Assembly (NCBI RefSeq): GCF_030718205.1
Contig: NZ_JAUZQF010000019.1
Span: 186,001 to 250,000, forward strand
DNA length: 64,000 nt
Source of the DNA: Nonomuraea turcica
GTDB taxonomy: Bacteria > Actinomycetota > Actinomycetes > Streptosporangiales > Streptosporangiaceae
Direction: 5' to 3'
This document shows, piece by piece, positions 8,858-17,878 of this stretch; within the stretch, counting starts at the first letter, position 1; each line of letters starts with the position of its first letter. The notes beneath the pieces were generated by a model. That model ran no database searches. It was not told the origin of the DNA and saw only the letters and a list, made by a program, of their open reading frames with translations. The translations under genes and the position numbers were made by a program.

Positions 8858-9568
8858 ATGACGAAGATCGCTCTTATCACGGGTGCCAACAAGGGAATCG
8901 GCTACGAGATCGCGCGGCTGCTCGCCGAGCAGGGCGTCACCGCGATCGTGGGAGCGCGCGACGAGGAGCGCGGGCGGGCCGCGGGCGAGCGGCTCGGGCT
9001 GCCGTACGTGCGGGTCGACGTGACCGACGAGGACAGCGCGGCGGCCGTCGCGAAGTGGATCGAGCAGGAGTACGGCACGCTCGACATCCTGGTCAACAAC
9101 GCCGGGATCGCCGGCGACCTCAACCAGGTCGTGCCCAGCACCGCCTCGGCGCAGGCGCTCAGGGACGTCTACGAGACGAACGTGTTCGGCGTCGTCACCG
9201 TGACGAACGCCATGCTGCCGCTGCTGCGCACCTCGGCGGCGGGCCGGATCGTGAACATGTCGAGCGAGCTCGGCTCACTGAGCATGGCCGCGGCCCCGGA
9301 CAGCCCCTTCGCGGAGGCCACGTTCCTCGCGTACAACTCCTCCAAGAGCGCGCTCAACATGATCACGGTCCTCTACGCCAGGGAGCTCAAGGACACCGCG
9401 ATCAAGGTGAACGCCGCCAACCCCGGCTACTGCGCCACCGACCTCAACGGCCACGCCGGTTTCCGTACGGCCGAGCAGGGCGCGGCGATCGCCGTGCGGC
9501 TCGCGACGCTGGGTGAGGACGGTCCGACGGGCGCGTACCTGCAGGATGACGGCGCGCTCCCCTGGTGA
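8858..9568 (+). CDS. Short-chain dehydrogenase/reductase (SDR)
   Basis: 236 residues from ATG 8858, preceded by GGAGAC. The classical SDR signature is present: NADP(H)-binding TGANKGIG, NNAG, catalytic Ser in NMSSELG, and YxxxK as YNSSK. The closing segment (PTGAYLQDDGALPW) resembles carbonyl-reductase-like SDRs. Divergent to the XRE/MmyB regulator, its probable repressor. The substrate is unknown; xenobiotic or quinone carbonyls are typical for this arrangement. Confidence 0.9.
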   Translation: MTKIALITGANKGIGYEIARLLAEQGVTAIVGARDEERGRAAGERLGLPYVRVDVTDEDSAAAVAKWIEQEYGTLDILVNNAGIAGDLNQVVPSTASAQALRDVYETNVFGVVTVTNAMLPLLRTSAAGRIVNMSSELGSLSMAAAPDSPFAEATFLAYNSSKSALNMITVLYARELKDTAIKVNAANPGYCATDLNGHAGFRTAEQGAAIAVRLATLGEDGPTGAYLQDDGALPW

Positions 9569-9603
9569 GGTGTCAAATCTGGCAAAGCGGACAGAAGGGG
9601 GTG

Positions 9604-11001
9604 ATGGGACGAGATCTGGATAAAGAGCGATTCACTGAGGCGGAGTACGTCCGCTTCGGGGAACGCCTCCAGGAGCAGCTCGGCGTCCTGCGCGAGCTGC
9701 TCGATACCCCCGGCTTCGGCGCGGGCCCGGCCACGATCGGGGCCGAGCTGGAGCTGTTCCTCATCGACGAGCGCGGGCGGCCGTTGCCGCGCAACAGCCA
9801 GGTGCTGGAGGCGCTCGGCGACCCCCGCGTGGTGCTGGAGCTGGGCCGCTACAACGTCGAGGTCAACCTGACCCCGACGCCGCTCGAGGGCCGGCCGTTC
9901 GAAGTGATGAGCGGCGAGGTCCAGGAGACGATGACGAAGGTGGACGGCGCGGTCGAGGGCGGCGGCGCGCTGCCCATCGGCATCCTGCCCACCCTCGGCA
10001 CCGACGACTTCACCGTCAACGCCATGAGCGACCAGAACCGCTATCGCGCCTTGAGCAGGGGCATCCGGCGGCTGCGGCTGGAGCCGTTCCTGGTCAAGAT
10101 CGACGAGCTGGAGCTGGCGGTGGAGGACGTGATCCTCGAGGCCGCCAACACCTCCTGGCAGGTGCACATCCGCACGCCGCCCGAGCGCTTCGCCCGGCTG
10201 TTCAACGCCGCCCAGCTCGCCATAGGCCCGGTGCTGGCCGCGTGCGGCAACTCGCCGTTCTTCCTGGGCAGGCAGCTGTGGGAGGAGACGCGGATCGCGC
10301 TGATGGAGGAGGCCGCCGACGACCGGGACGTGGAGCGGCGCGGGCGCAGGGACGGGCGGGTCACGTTCGGCTCCGACTGGGTGCGCGAGGGCGCGCACGA
10401 GCTGTTCGAGCGGTATGTGCGCGACTACGAGCCGATCGTCCCCGACCTCCACGACGATGCCGGGCCGCACGAGGTGCCCGAGCTGCGGCTGCACCAGGGC
10501 ACGATCTGGCAGTGGAACCGGCCCGTCTACGACCCGGCCGACGGCGGGCACCTGCGGATCGAGATGCGGGCGCTGCCGGCCGGGCCCTCGTGCGCGGACA
10601 TGGCCGCCAACACGGCGTTCCTGCTGGGGCTGACGTTGTCGCAGGCCGAGCGGGACCTGACCGGTTACCGGTTCGCGGAGGCGTACCAGAATTTCTACCG
10701 GGCCGCCATGCACGGGCTGGACGCCAAGCTGTCCTGGCCGGGGGCGGACGGCGAGTTCGGGGCCGCCGACCTGGTGCTCAGCCTGCTGCCCGAGGCGCGG
10801 GCGGGGCTGCTCGGAGCCGGGGTGACCCCGAGCGACGCCGACCGCGCGCTGGGCATCATCGAGCAGCGGACCCGGCTGCGCCGCACGGGGTCGGTGTGGC
10901 AGCGGGAGGCGCTGGCGCGCTTCGGCGGCGACCGGGAGCGACTCGTGCGGCGCTATCGCGAGCTGGCGTTGTCGGGACTTCCTGTGCATTTGTGGCGCTG
11001 A
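9604..11001 (+). CDS. Glutamate-cysteine ligase family 2 protein (GCS2/YbdK-like)
   Basis: 465 residues from ATG 9604, with AAGGGGGTG upstream. IGAELELFLID near the N-terminus and LRIEMRALPAGPS later in the chain are typical of the GCS2 (carboxylate-amine ligase, ATP-grasp-like) fold. These enzymes join glutamate to an amine such as cysteine with ATP. Actinomycetes make mycothiol rather than glutathione, so a true gamma-glutamylcysteine role is uncertain and another amine acceptor is possible. The gene follows the SDR by 35 bp and may be read through from it. Confidence 0.8.
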   Translation: MGRDLDKERFTEAEYVRFGERLQEQLGVLRELLDTPGFGAGPATIGAELELFLIDERGRPLPRNSQVLEALGDPRVVLELGRYNVEVNLTPTPLEGRPFEVMSGEVQETMTKVDGAVEGGGALPIGILPTLGTDDFTVNAMSDQNRYRALSRGIRRLRLEPFLVKIDELELAVEDVILEAANTSWQVHIRTPPERFARLFNAAQLAIGPVLAACGNSPFFLGRQLWEETRIALMEEAADDRDVERRGRRDGRVTFGSDWVREGAHELFERYVRDYEPIVPDLHDDAGPHEVPELRLHQGTIWQWNRPVYDPADGGHLRIEMRALPAGPSCADMAANTAFLLGLTLSQAERDLTGYRFAEAYQNFYRAAMHGLDAKLSWPGADGEFGAADLVLSLLPEARAGLLGAGVTPSDADRALGIIEQRTRLRRTGSVWQREALARFGGDRERLVRRYRELALSGLPVHLWR

Positions 11002-11016
11002 CCGCAACCATTGCCG

Positions 11017-11051
11017 TTCCCGTTCCGTCACACTAGGTAAAGAAACGGGAA
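11017..11051. promoter_or_regulatory. Inverted repeat upstream of the propeller-like gene
   Basis: TTCCCGTT (11017-11024) and AACGGGAA (11044-11051) are perfect inverted arms 19 bp apart, between the GCS2 stop and ATG 11065. There is no T-tract, so an operator is more likely than a terminator; CACTAGGTA between the arms could hold a -10 element. Confidence 0.4.
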
Positions 11052-11064
11052 AGGTGAGGGAGAT

Positions 11065-12093
11065 ATGGCGGAAACGGGGATGGCTCCCACCGAGAAGGCG
11101 CCATACGTGCTGAACCGGGCGACGGGGGACCTGACCGAGGGCGCCGCCAAGCTCGCGCAGGAGATCGGCGGGACCGGTGTCGAGGCCCTGCTGGCACAGG
11201 CCAACAGGACCGCGGCCCGCAGAGGGGCCGCCGGCGCGCTCGGCTCCATGCAGCCCAGGCCGGCCGAGTGGTACGCCTTCGACGCCAAGGACCAGGACAC
11301 CGCCGACTGGTATCCCCAGGGCCTGACCTGCGGTGAGGAGTCCGGCTCCATCGGGGTGCCGGTGTTCGTGGCGAGCTGGTATTTCAAACCGGAGGCCGGC
11401 GAGCGGGGGATCAGGGTGTCGTTCCTGAGCCCGCGCACGCTGAAGTATCAGCACGCGTTGCTGGTGACGGCCAAGCCGGACGGCTCGTACGCGCCGATCA
11501 ACATCCACGCGGGCGGCATCGCGCTCGACGGCGACCTGCTCTACGTCGCCGACACGGTCAGGGGCCTGCGCGTCTTCGACCTGAACAACCTGCTCGACCT
11601 GCGGACCGCGCAGAACGACCTGGGCGACCCCACGCGGATCGGCCGGCACGACGGCAGGTTCCACGCCTTCGGCTACCGGTACGTGATCCCGCAGACCGAC
11701 TTCTGGAAACTCGCGCAGCCGGGGCCGCACTTCTCATTCGTGTCGATCGACCGCAGCGGCGGCACGCCGCAGTTGATCACGGGCGAGTACTGGGAGGACG
11801 ATCCCGCCGGCCGGGTGGTGCACTGGGACCTCCCCTTCTCCGGAGGCGAGCCCAACGAGGCCTTCGTGATGGGGCACCCCAAGATCCAGGGGGCGATCTC
11901 GCACGGCGGGAAGTGGTACCTCAGCCAGGCGGCCGGCGCCACCACCAACGGCAAGCTGCTCGTCTACGCCGACCAGAAGCTGCAGACCAGGCCGTTCCCC
12001 ATCGGGCCCGAGGACCTGACCGTGCAGGACGGCAAATTGTGGAGCGTCACCGAGTTCAGGAACAAGCGGGTGATCTTCGGGGTCGGGCTCTGA
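11065..12093 (+). CDS. Uncharacterised protein, probable beta-propeller-like repeats
   Basis: 342 residues from ATG 11065 with GAGGGAG upstream. No signal peptide is present. The chain has recurrent strand-like blocks ending in aromatic or Gly-Asp turns (for example GGIALDGDLLYVADTVRGLRVFD and ISHGGKWYLSQAAGATTNGKLLVYAD), as seen in propeller folds. A sequence-wide WYPQGLT-type segment near residue 88 may be a family signature. I do not recognise a catalytic motif. It follows the GCS2 gene by 63 bp on the same strand but has its own inverted-repeat leader. Function unknown. Confidence 0.7.
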   Translation: MAETGMAPTEKAPYVLNRATGDLTEGAAKLAQEIGGTGVEALLAQANRTAARRGAAGALGSMQPRPAEWYAFDAKDQDTADWYPQGLTCGEESGSIGVPVFVASWYFKPEAGERGIRVSFLSPRTLKYQHALLVTAKPDGSYAPINIHAGGIALDGDLLYVADTVRGLRVFDLNNLLDLRTAQNDLGDPTRIGRHDGRFHAFGYRYVIPQTDFWKLAQPGPHFSFVSIDRSGGTPQLITGEYWEDDPAGRVVHWDLPFSGGEPNEAFVMGHPKIQGAISHGGKWYLSQAAGATTNGKLLVYADQKLQTRPFPIGPEDLTVQDGKLWSVTEFRNKRVIFGVGL

Positions 12094-12107
12094 GCCGCAG
12101 CCTCGGA

Positions 12108-12827
12108 TCAGTCTTTGAGATGGCGGAGCAGGACCTCGCGGTAGCGGGTGTCGAAGTCGTCGTAACGGGCCCGAAGCTCCGCACCCGGCCAGCCGACCGG
12201 CAGCAGCTCCTCCGGGAGCAGCGGGTCGGCCAGCAGGTGGCGCAGCACCGCGGCCGACACCAGGAAGCCTTCGGCCAGCCCGTCGGCGCGCTCCAGCTCC
12301 CGCTCCAGCCGCCGGGCCTCGGCCGCCCAGCCGTCGAGGTCCCACAGCAGGGGAGTGGGGTCGGGATGCGGGCGGCCGTCGATGCGCGTGCACTGCGCGG
12401 TGACGCTCTCCGGCCACGCGCGCACCAGGTTGGCGGGCCGCAGCCAGGTGCCCTCGCGTAGCTCGGCCAGGCGCAACATGGTCATCGTGTGCCGGAACGC
12501 GGCTCGGTCGGCGGGCGCGCGCCGCTCCGCGGTGACGACGGCCACCTCCCAGGTGCCGTCCCACGGCCTGGTGTGCGGGTCGCGGCTCTCGTCCTGCCGG
12601 GCCTGGCGCTCGACGAGCCGCTCCGACAGCGTGTAGAAGCGGTCCTCCTGGATTAGGTCTCCCGCCGCCACCATGCGGGACAGCGCGACGCGTACGGTGC
12701 CCTCGGCGATGCCGAACAACGCCCCGATGCGCACCAGATGGCGGGCCGGCAGGCGCGGGGGATGGTGGCCCAGCAGCGCGCTCAGGACGGCCGACCGCGC
12801 ACTCAAGGTTTTATTACGCTCTTCCAT
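12108..12827 (-). CDS. PaaX-family transcriptional regulator
   Basis: 239 residues from ATG 12827. The N-terminal winged helix (GIAEGTVRVALSRMVAAGDLIQEDRFYTLSERL) and the long C-terminal domain match PaaX, repressors of phenylacetate and other acyl-CoA catabolic genes that respond to a CoA thioester. It is divergent to an acyl-CoA dehydrogenase with only 31 bp between start codons, so it very probably represses that gene and senses its substrate or product. Confidence 0.88.
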   Translation of the reverse strand: MEERNKTLSARSAVLSALLGHHPPRLPARHLVRIGALFGIAEGTVRVALSRMVAAGDLIQEDRFYTLSERLVERQARQDESRDPHTRPWDGTWEVAVVTAERRAPADRAAFRHTMTMLRLAELREGTWLRPANLVRAWPESVTAQCTRIDGRPHPDPTPLLWDLDGWAAEARRLERELERADGLAEGFLVSAAVLRHLLADPLLPEELLPVGWPGAELRARYDDFDTRYREVLLRHLKD

Positions 12828-12835
12828 CGCATGTC

Positions 12836-12852
12836 GAGTATATGTAACACTC
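12836..12852. promoter_or_regulatory. Imperfect palindrome in the PaaX/acyl-CoA dehydrogenase intergenic gap
   Basis: GAGTATATGTAACACTC has GAGT/ACTC ends and an AT-rich centre, rare in this 72% GC sequence. It fills most of the 31-bp gap between the divergent starts. It can serve as operator and as -10 elements for both directions. Confidence 0.45.
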
Positions 12853-12858
12853 GCAGAC

Positions 12859-14547
12859 ATGGGGCGCTATCTCGTAGAACCTTTCGACCGCAGCGACCGC
12901 TACGCCACCGAGCGCTACCAAGGCGCGGCCGGGCGCAACTGGTGGGCCTGCGATCCCACGCTGCACCTGCTCCTGCGGCGGCACCTGGGCGAGGGCTTCG
13001 CCTGGGCCGAGCCGCACCTCCACCGGCTGGGCGCGCTCATGGGCGGGCTCGTCGCCGAGTGCGCCGAGGAGACCGACCGCCATCCGCCGCGGCTGGAGAA
13101 GTACGACAAGTGGGGCAGAGACGTCAGCCAGGTCGTCATGCCGCCGTCGTTCCAGGCCGCCCGGCAGGCGCTCATGGAGGACAACTTCACCGCGCCGTCG
13201 TTCGCCGAAGAGGCCCGGGCACACGGGGCGGATCCGGCGGCGCTCGCCGCCGCGTGGACGTACCTGCTCGACCAGGCCGACATCGGGATGGGCTGCGCGC
13301 TCGGCACCGGCGGCGACATGGTGGTGCAGCTCGCCGAGAAGCACGCGCCGCCGGACGTACGCGATCGGGTGCGGGAGATCTTCGCGAACGGCTTCTACTC
13401 CGGCGAGGCCGCTCAGATGTTCACCGAGCGGACGGGCGGCTCGGACCTGGCGGCCCTGGAAGCCGCGGCCGTGCCGTCGGGGGACGCCTGGCAGCTGACC
13501 GGCTTCAAATGGTTCGCCTCCAACGCCAACGGATCCGCGTTCGTGGTGCTCGCCCGGCTCCCCGAGGGGGCCGTGGCGCCGTTCCTGGTGTTGTGGGAAC
13601 GGCGGGACGGCACCCGCAACGGGGTGCGGATCAGGCGGCTCAAGGACAAACTCGGCACCCGCTCGGTCGCCTCGGCCGAGGTCGAGTTCGCCGACGCGGA
13701 GGCGTTCCTGCTGGCCGGTCAGGGCTCCGGGTCAGGACTCGGGACGATGATGAAGCTCACCAACACCTCCAGGCTCGGCGTGGCCATGATGGGTCTCGGC
13801 GTGGCCAGGCGCGCGCTGGTGGAGTCCATCTGCTACGCCCGCGCCCGCGAGGCGTTCGGCCGCCCGCTCATCGACCAGCCGCTCATGCGCCGCAAGCTCG
13901 CCGAGCTGATCGTCGAGGTCGAGGCAGCGCAGGCGCTCGTCTTCGACGGCCACGTCGGCCCCCGGCTGCGCCTCGCGCCCGCCCTGATCAAGCTGCGCGC
14001 GGCCCGGCTCGGCGTGACGGCCGCCAGCGACGCGATCGAGGTGCACGGCGGCAACGGCTACATCGAGCAATGGCCGGTCGCCAGACTCCTGCGCGACGCC
14101 CAGGTCAACCCCATCTGGGAGGGCGGCGACAACATCCTGTGCCTGGACGTACGGCGGGCCATGGTGCGCGAGAACGCCCACGAGCCGTTCCTGGAGCGGC
14201 TGGAAGCGGCCGTCGACCAGGCCCCGCCCGGCTCCGGAGACCTGGTGCGGCAACGCATCGAGGACCTCCGCAAGGCGATCACCGCCTGGTCGTCGCTGGA
14301 GCTGTCGGCGGCCGAGGCCCGGCTGTATCCGCTGGCCCAGCTCATGGCGGACGTCTACGCCGCCGCCCTGCTGCTGGAACAGGCGGGCTGGGAGCAGCGC
14401 TCGGGCCACGGCGACCGCAAGGCCCTGGTCGCCCGCCTCTACGCCGACGCCCACCTCGCCGACCACGGCCCGCTGCGCGGGATCGACCGCCCGGCAGACG
14501 ACCTGGAGCACTTCGACGATCTCGTCGCGGGGGCGGTGACGCTCTAG
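12859..14547 (+). CDS. Acyl-CoA dehydrogenase, AidB-like subgroup
   Basis: 562 residues from ATG 12859. The length and the N-terminal block (long helical region, then QMFTERTGGSDL near residue 190, a flavin-binding acyl-CoA dehydrogenase signature) place it in the larger AidB/isovaleryl-type group. The C-terminal acyl-CoA dehydrogenase domain includes ARAREAFGRPLIDQP and EVHGGNGYIEQWPVARLLRD. It should be an FAD enzyme that oxidises an acyl-CoA, or like AidB a DNA-damage-linked relative. The adjacent PaaX regulator favours an acyl-CoA substrate. Its last four bases overlap the convergent hydrolase stop. The leader is at most about 30 bp, so the mRNA is probably leaderless. Confidence 0.88.
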   Translation: MGRYLVEPFDRSDRYATERYQGAAGRNWWACDPTLHLLLRRHLGEGFAWAEPHLHRLGALMGGLVAECAEETDRHPPRLEKYDKWGRDVSQVVMPPSFQAARQALMEDNFTAPSFAEEARAHGADPAALAAAWTYLLDQADIGMGCALGTGGDMVVQLAEKHAPPDVRDRVREIFANGFYSGEAAQMFTERTGGSDLAALEAAAVPSGDAWQLTGFKWFASNANGSAFVVLARLPEGAVAPFLVLWERRDGTRNGVRIRRLKDKLGTRSVASAEVEFADAEAFLLAGQGSGSGLGTMMKLTNTSRLGVAMMGLGVARRALVESICYARAREAFGRPLIDQPLMRRKLAELIVEVEAAQALVFDGHVGPRLRLAPALIKLRAARLGVTAASDAIEVHGGNGYIEQWPVARLLRDAQVNPIWEGGDNILCLDVRRAMVRENAHEPFLERLEAAVDQAPPGSGDLVRQRIEDLRKAITAWSSLELSAAEARLYPLAQLMADVYAAALLLEQAGWEQRSGHGDRKALVARLYADAHLADHGPLRGIDRPADDLEHFDDLVAGAVTL

Positions 14548-15323
14548 CCCTTCGCCACCACGGCCTCGAACCCCTGGACGATCGTGGACCATGTCGCGGT
14601 CCGCGGATCGATGACCTCGAAGTGGCCGACGTCCTCCAGCTCGAGCAGCTGACAGGGATCCCCGGCCTCGTGCGCGGCCTGCGCGTACCGGCGGCTGAGC
14701 TCCGGCGGGACGCGATCGTCATCGGTGCCGTGGACGACGAGCGCCGGAGACTCGCTCGGCAGCCGCCGCATCGGGTCGGCCAGGTCATAGAGCTCAGGCC
14801 GTTCCTCGGGTGTGCCGCCGACGAAGTCGAGCGCGGCGCCGTCTCCGATGCCCAGCCGCGCCGCCTCGGCCAGATCGCAGACGCCGCCGAGCGGCACGAC
14901 CGCGGCGACCGGTCGCGTCCCGGCCGCCCACAACGCGAGCTGGCCGCCCGCCGAGTGCCCGAGCAGCACCACCGGCACGTCGCCGACCGGCCCGAGCTCG
15001 TCAAGGTGCCGGAGGGCGGCCGCGATGTCGTCGAGTGTCGCCGGTACGCCTCCACCGGTGCCGACCCGCCGGTACTCCACATTCCAGGTCGCCCATCCCC
15101 GCGAGGCGAGGTCGGCGCAGAGCGCCCGGGTTATCTCCCGCCCGAACCGGGCGCGCCAGAAGCCGCCGTGGATCACGACGACGAGACCACGCGGCGACCC
15201 GCTGGGCGGCAGCCGCAGATCGGCTTCGTGGTCGGGAAGAGGCCCGTACCGGTGGGTCTCCACCGTGACGTCATGCTCATCGGACCAGCTCGCGAGTTCG
15301 GCGAAGAATCGGTCGAGATCCAT
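14544..15323 (-). CDS. Alpha/beta hydrolase (esterase / kynurenine-formamidase-like)
   Basis: 259 residues from ATG 15323, behind a GAGGGGGA element. Oxyanion motif HGGFWR at 52-57, nucleophile elbow GHSAGGQ with Ser124, acid in HGTDDDRVP and histidine in VGHFEVID near the C-terminus give a complete triad. The HGG plus GxSxG layout resembles BD-FAE/kynurenine-formamidase-like carboxylesterases. Convergent with the acyl-CoA dehydrogenase (4-bp overlap of stop codons). The C-terminal half is duplicated with 97-98% identity at 22580-22961. Confidence 0.88.
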   Translation of the reverse strand: MDLDRFFAELASWSDEHDVTVETHRYGPLPDHEADLRLPPSGSPRGLVVVIHGGFWRARFGREITRALCADLASRGWATWNVEYRRVGTGGGVPATLDDIAAALRHLDELGPVGDVPVVLLGHSAGGQLALWAAGTRPVAAVVPLGGVCDLAEAARLGIGDGAALDFVGGTPEERPELYDLADPMRRLPSESPALVVHGTDDDRVPPELSRRYAQAAHEAGDPCQLLELEDVGHFEVIDPRTATWSTIVQGFEAVVAKG

Positions 15324-15441
15324 CGGAGTCCCCCTCGGGTCCTCAGCTTAGGGGCATGAAGGTGAGAGAGCTCCGCGAGACCCACGGAGACGGCGTGCGT
15401 GGGCAGTACGCCGCACCTTGCCCTACCGGATCGCTAGTACT

Positions 15442-15632
15442 TCAAGCCGATGTCTCCCCGCGAATCGCGTCGCTCTCCGCGAAGAGGTCCTCCATGCTGT
15501 CGAAGCGTCGGCTGCGGCCCTCTCGGAAATCCGCGTCGGCCTCGGCCTCGGCTTCGGCCGCCTGCCAGCCGGGCGCCCAGTACCAGGCGTCGTCGGAGGG
15601 AAGGATGGCGGCCACTCGGCGGCCGTGATCGG
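15442..15632 (-). pseudogene. C-terminal remnant of a Phd/YefM-like antitoxin
   Basis: Reading the minus strand from about 15632 gives DHGRRVAAILPSDDAW, then a WQAAEAEAEADADFREGR stretch, then RFDSMEDLFAE and a stop at 15442. This is typical of Phd/YefM antitoxin C-termini, which bind their partner toxin. The DNA-binding N-terminus is absent: it stops where the nucleotidase remnant begins on the other strand. No toxin gene follows. It looks like a broken toxin-antitoxin locus. The call rests on pattern recognition only. Confidence 0.45.
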
Positions 15633-16272
15633 TCTGGTAGGCGAGAACGCCATGGCGGCCAACGTCATCGGCCAGTCCGCGGTCGCGCTGGAAGGCCGCC
15701 GGGACCCGGGCGTCGGGACCAAGGAGACCAATCTAGGTAACTTGCTGGCGGACGCGCTGCTGGCGACTGGGAAGAAGAAGGGTCCGATCAGCGAACTGAC
15801 CACCTTCCAGATTGCCGCGTTCGGCAACTTCGTCTCGGTCGTACCGGACGTGCCTCGGAACCAGTTCAAGGAGATCCTGGAGAACGCGGTGTCCAAGATC
15901 CCCGCCGCGGACGGGCGGTTCGCGCAAGTGGCGGGCTTCACGTTCGTCTACGACCCAACCGGCACCGCCCAGGTCGTCGACAACGCCGGGACCGTGTTGA
16001 CGCCTGGCAGCCGCGTCCGCTCAGTCACCCTCAGCGACGGTACCGTGATCGTGCGAGACGCCGCGGTCGTCCCCGGCGCAGGCATCTCGGTGGCCACCAA
16101 CGACTTCAGCGCCCGCGGCGGTGACCACTATCCGTTCCGAGGCTTGCCGTTCACCACCGTCGGCGTCACCTACCAGCAGGCACTGGCCGACTTCATCACC
16201 ACCGATCTTGGCGGCCAGATCACGGCGAACGCCTACCCAGCGGCCGGCTCCGGCCGTATCACCACGTCATAG
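15625..16272 (+). pseudogene. 5'-nucleotidase C-terminal domain remnant
   Basis: From about 15625 the frame reads VIGQSAVALEGRRDPGVGTKETNLGNLLADALLATG, then GPISELTTFQIAAFGNFVSVVPDVP and onward to GGDHYPFRGLPFTTVGVTY, which is the C-terminal domain of secreted bifunctional metallophosphatase/5'-nucleotidases. The metallophosphatase domain and signal peptide are missing, and the NGGGIRN-type segment normally between GNLLADA and GPISEL has been lost in frame. The upstream part of the open frame is unrelated sequence. It cannot hydrolyse nucleotides; it is a relic with a still-strong terminator. Confidence 0.75.
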
Positions 16273-16290
16273 CCCATCCGGAGCAATCGG

Positions 16291-16319
16291 GCAGGGGACG
16301 GGGTCAACCCGTTCCCTGC
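16291..16319 (+). terminator. Strong hairpin after the nucleotidase remnant
   Basis: GCAGGGGACGGG pairs with CCCGTTCCCTGC (one G-T wobble) around a GTCAA loop, 19 bp after the stop at 16272. No U-tract follows, as is common for actinobacterial terminators. Confidence 0.6.
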
Positions 16320-16408
16320 TCACGCCACCGGACACGCGGCCCTGCGCCGGCCCGTCCCCGATGGCCTCCATCGGCCGGCTCGCGCTGCGCTCGGACGACC
16401 AGGTGTGT

Positions 16409-17224
16409 TCATGGCTTGCGTGCGACGCCCGCCAGGGAGACGGTCACGGAGATTGGCTTCTCCCGTCGGTCTGGTTCGGGGCGCCACTCCGCGGTCGGTA
16501 CGAGACCGGGGTCGACCAAGTCCAGCCCGGCGAAGAAGCTCGCAAACTGTTCGGGGCTGCGCAGCTGGTAGGTGTTGTTCGCGTTCTGGTTGTAGATGCG
16601 CAGTGCCTCTACCAGCGGGGGATGGACGTTCGTGCCGTCGGTGAACGCAAGGTGACTCCCCGATGGGAGGGGGTCGAGGATGGCGTCAATGAGGCCTTTC
16701 GGATCTTCCTCATCGGTGACCTGACCGGCGATGCCGAGCATCATCACCGCCACCGGCCGGGTGAAGTCCAGGATCTCCGCCGCGCCCTGCAAGATCACGT
16801 CGGGCTGGCGGAAGTCCGCGTCCAGATAGGTGGTTGCCCCCTGCTCCGTGCTGGTGAGCAGGGCGCGGGCGTGGACCAGCACGATCGGGTCGTTGTCGAC
16901 GTAGACGACACGGGAATCCGGGGCGATCCGTTGCGCGACCTCATGGGTGTTGTTGGCCGTGGGCAACCCGGTACCGATGTCCAGGAACTGCCGGATGCCC
17001 ACCTCGCCGGCAAGATAACTGACCGCGCGGATGAGAAACTGCCGCTGCAAGCGGGCCACTTCAGCGTAATCAGGGAACAAGGCCATCATCTTCGTGGCGG
17101 CTTCGCGATCGGCCGCGAAGTTGTCCTTGCCGCCGAGCAGGAAATCCCAGAGCCGCGCCGAATGCGGGATGGTGGTGTTGATGCGCGCCCATGCCGCTCG
17201 AGCGTCGGTGTGGTCGTCACTCAT
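16409..17224 (-). CDS. SAM-dependent methyltransferase, DUF574/Methyltransf_19 family
   Basis: 271 residues from ATG 17224. The family hallmarks are the N-terminal ARLWDFLLGGKDNFAADREA, the SAM-binding QFLDIGTGLPTANNTHEVAQ and RVVYVDNDPIVLVHARALL. This family is greatly expanded in streptomycetes and Streptosporangiales, and most members have no known substrate. Monocistronic here, between the nucleotidase remnant and a gene-poor stretch. A second member is at 44953-45744; the two are clearly diverged. Confidence 0.9.
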   Translation of the reverse strand: MSDDHTDARAAWARINTTIPHSARLWDFLLGGKDNFAADREAATKMMALFPDYAEVARLQRQFLIRAVSYLAGEVGIRQFLDIGTGLPTANNTHEVAQRIAPDSRVVYVDNDPIVLVHARALLTSTEQGATTYLDADFRQPDVILQGAAEILDFTRPVAVMMLGIAGQVTDEEDPKGLIDAILDPLPSGSHLAFTDGTNVHPPLVEALRIYNQNANNTYQLRSPEQFASFFAGLDLVDPGLVPTAEWRPEPDRREKPISVTVSLAGVARKP

Positions 17225-17834
17225 GAGGATCCTTCAGTCGGGGGACTCGACCGTCCCGCCTCGCTCCTGGGTCGCCAAATCCTGCCTCAGGCGCGTCTAC
17301 CTACGTCAAGGCGTCGGCTCCGGCTGGGTGTACTGCATCGATCTTAACGGGTACACCGCCATCCCGAGTGCTTACTGGTGGCCCGGGAGGATCTCCGTAG
17401 TGCGCAAACCAGCCGTTCTGGGGAGCTGACCGCCGAGGAGGAGTAGTTGCTCCGAGGTGCCACCGTCGTGAAGTAACGGCGACCAGCAACGCGGTCATCG
17501 CGCAAGGTCAGTCCCACCTCGACGCGATGACCGCGCTCTGTGGCTTTGTTAGCTTCTGTTCTGCTCGCCACTTCGCTTCTCGTCTCTCTTGACCGTTGGA
17601 ACGTCATGGAGCCGGGTCCCGTCGAGGTGCCTGCGAGGATCAGCCGGGCGTGCTCCTTACTGCAGGCCAGGCCGTCGAAGCCGGCGGGCAGTACGCTGAT
17701 CGCCACGTCGATGCCGAAGAAGCTTTCGATCGAACCGGCCGTGAACGCGTTACCGGTCTGCCTGCCGCGCCTATCGGCTCAGGGGGAATGGGACGCCGCT
17801 TCGTCTGCCGAACGATGACGCGGGCACATGAGGA
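17225..17834. other. Stretch without a convincing gene
   Basis: About 600 bp with lower GC than the surroundings and several short open frames, none with a good start, ribosome site or recognisable domain. On the plus strand the closing piece GSGWVYCIDLNGYTAIPS (about 17320-17370) and on the minus strand the piece DVAISVLPAGFDGLACS (about 17660-17710) look protein-like, so decayed gene fragments are possible. I could not assign either. Confidence 0.4.
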
Positions 17835-17862
17835 GGCCGGGGCCCCGAACGGGACCCCGGCC
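17835..17862 (-). terminator. Terminator of the S8 peptidase gene
   Basis: GGCCGGGGCCCC and GGGACCCCGGCC form a 12-bp stem (one mismatch) around GAAC, 17 bp past the stop at 17879. Confidence 0.75.
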
Positions 17863-17878
17863 AATGACTGATCAGGAC

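Noticed and set aside
17344..17706. Minus-strand open frame as a transposase
   Set aside because: No DDE or DEDD motifs and no inverted repeats, only vaguely protein-like pieces.
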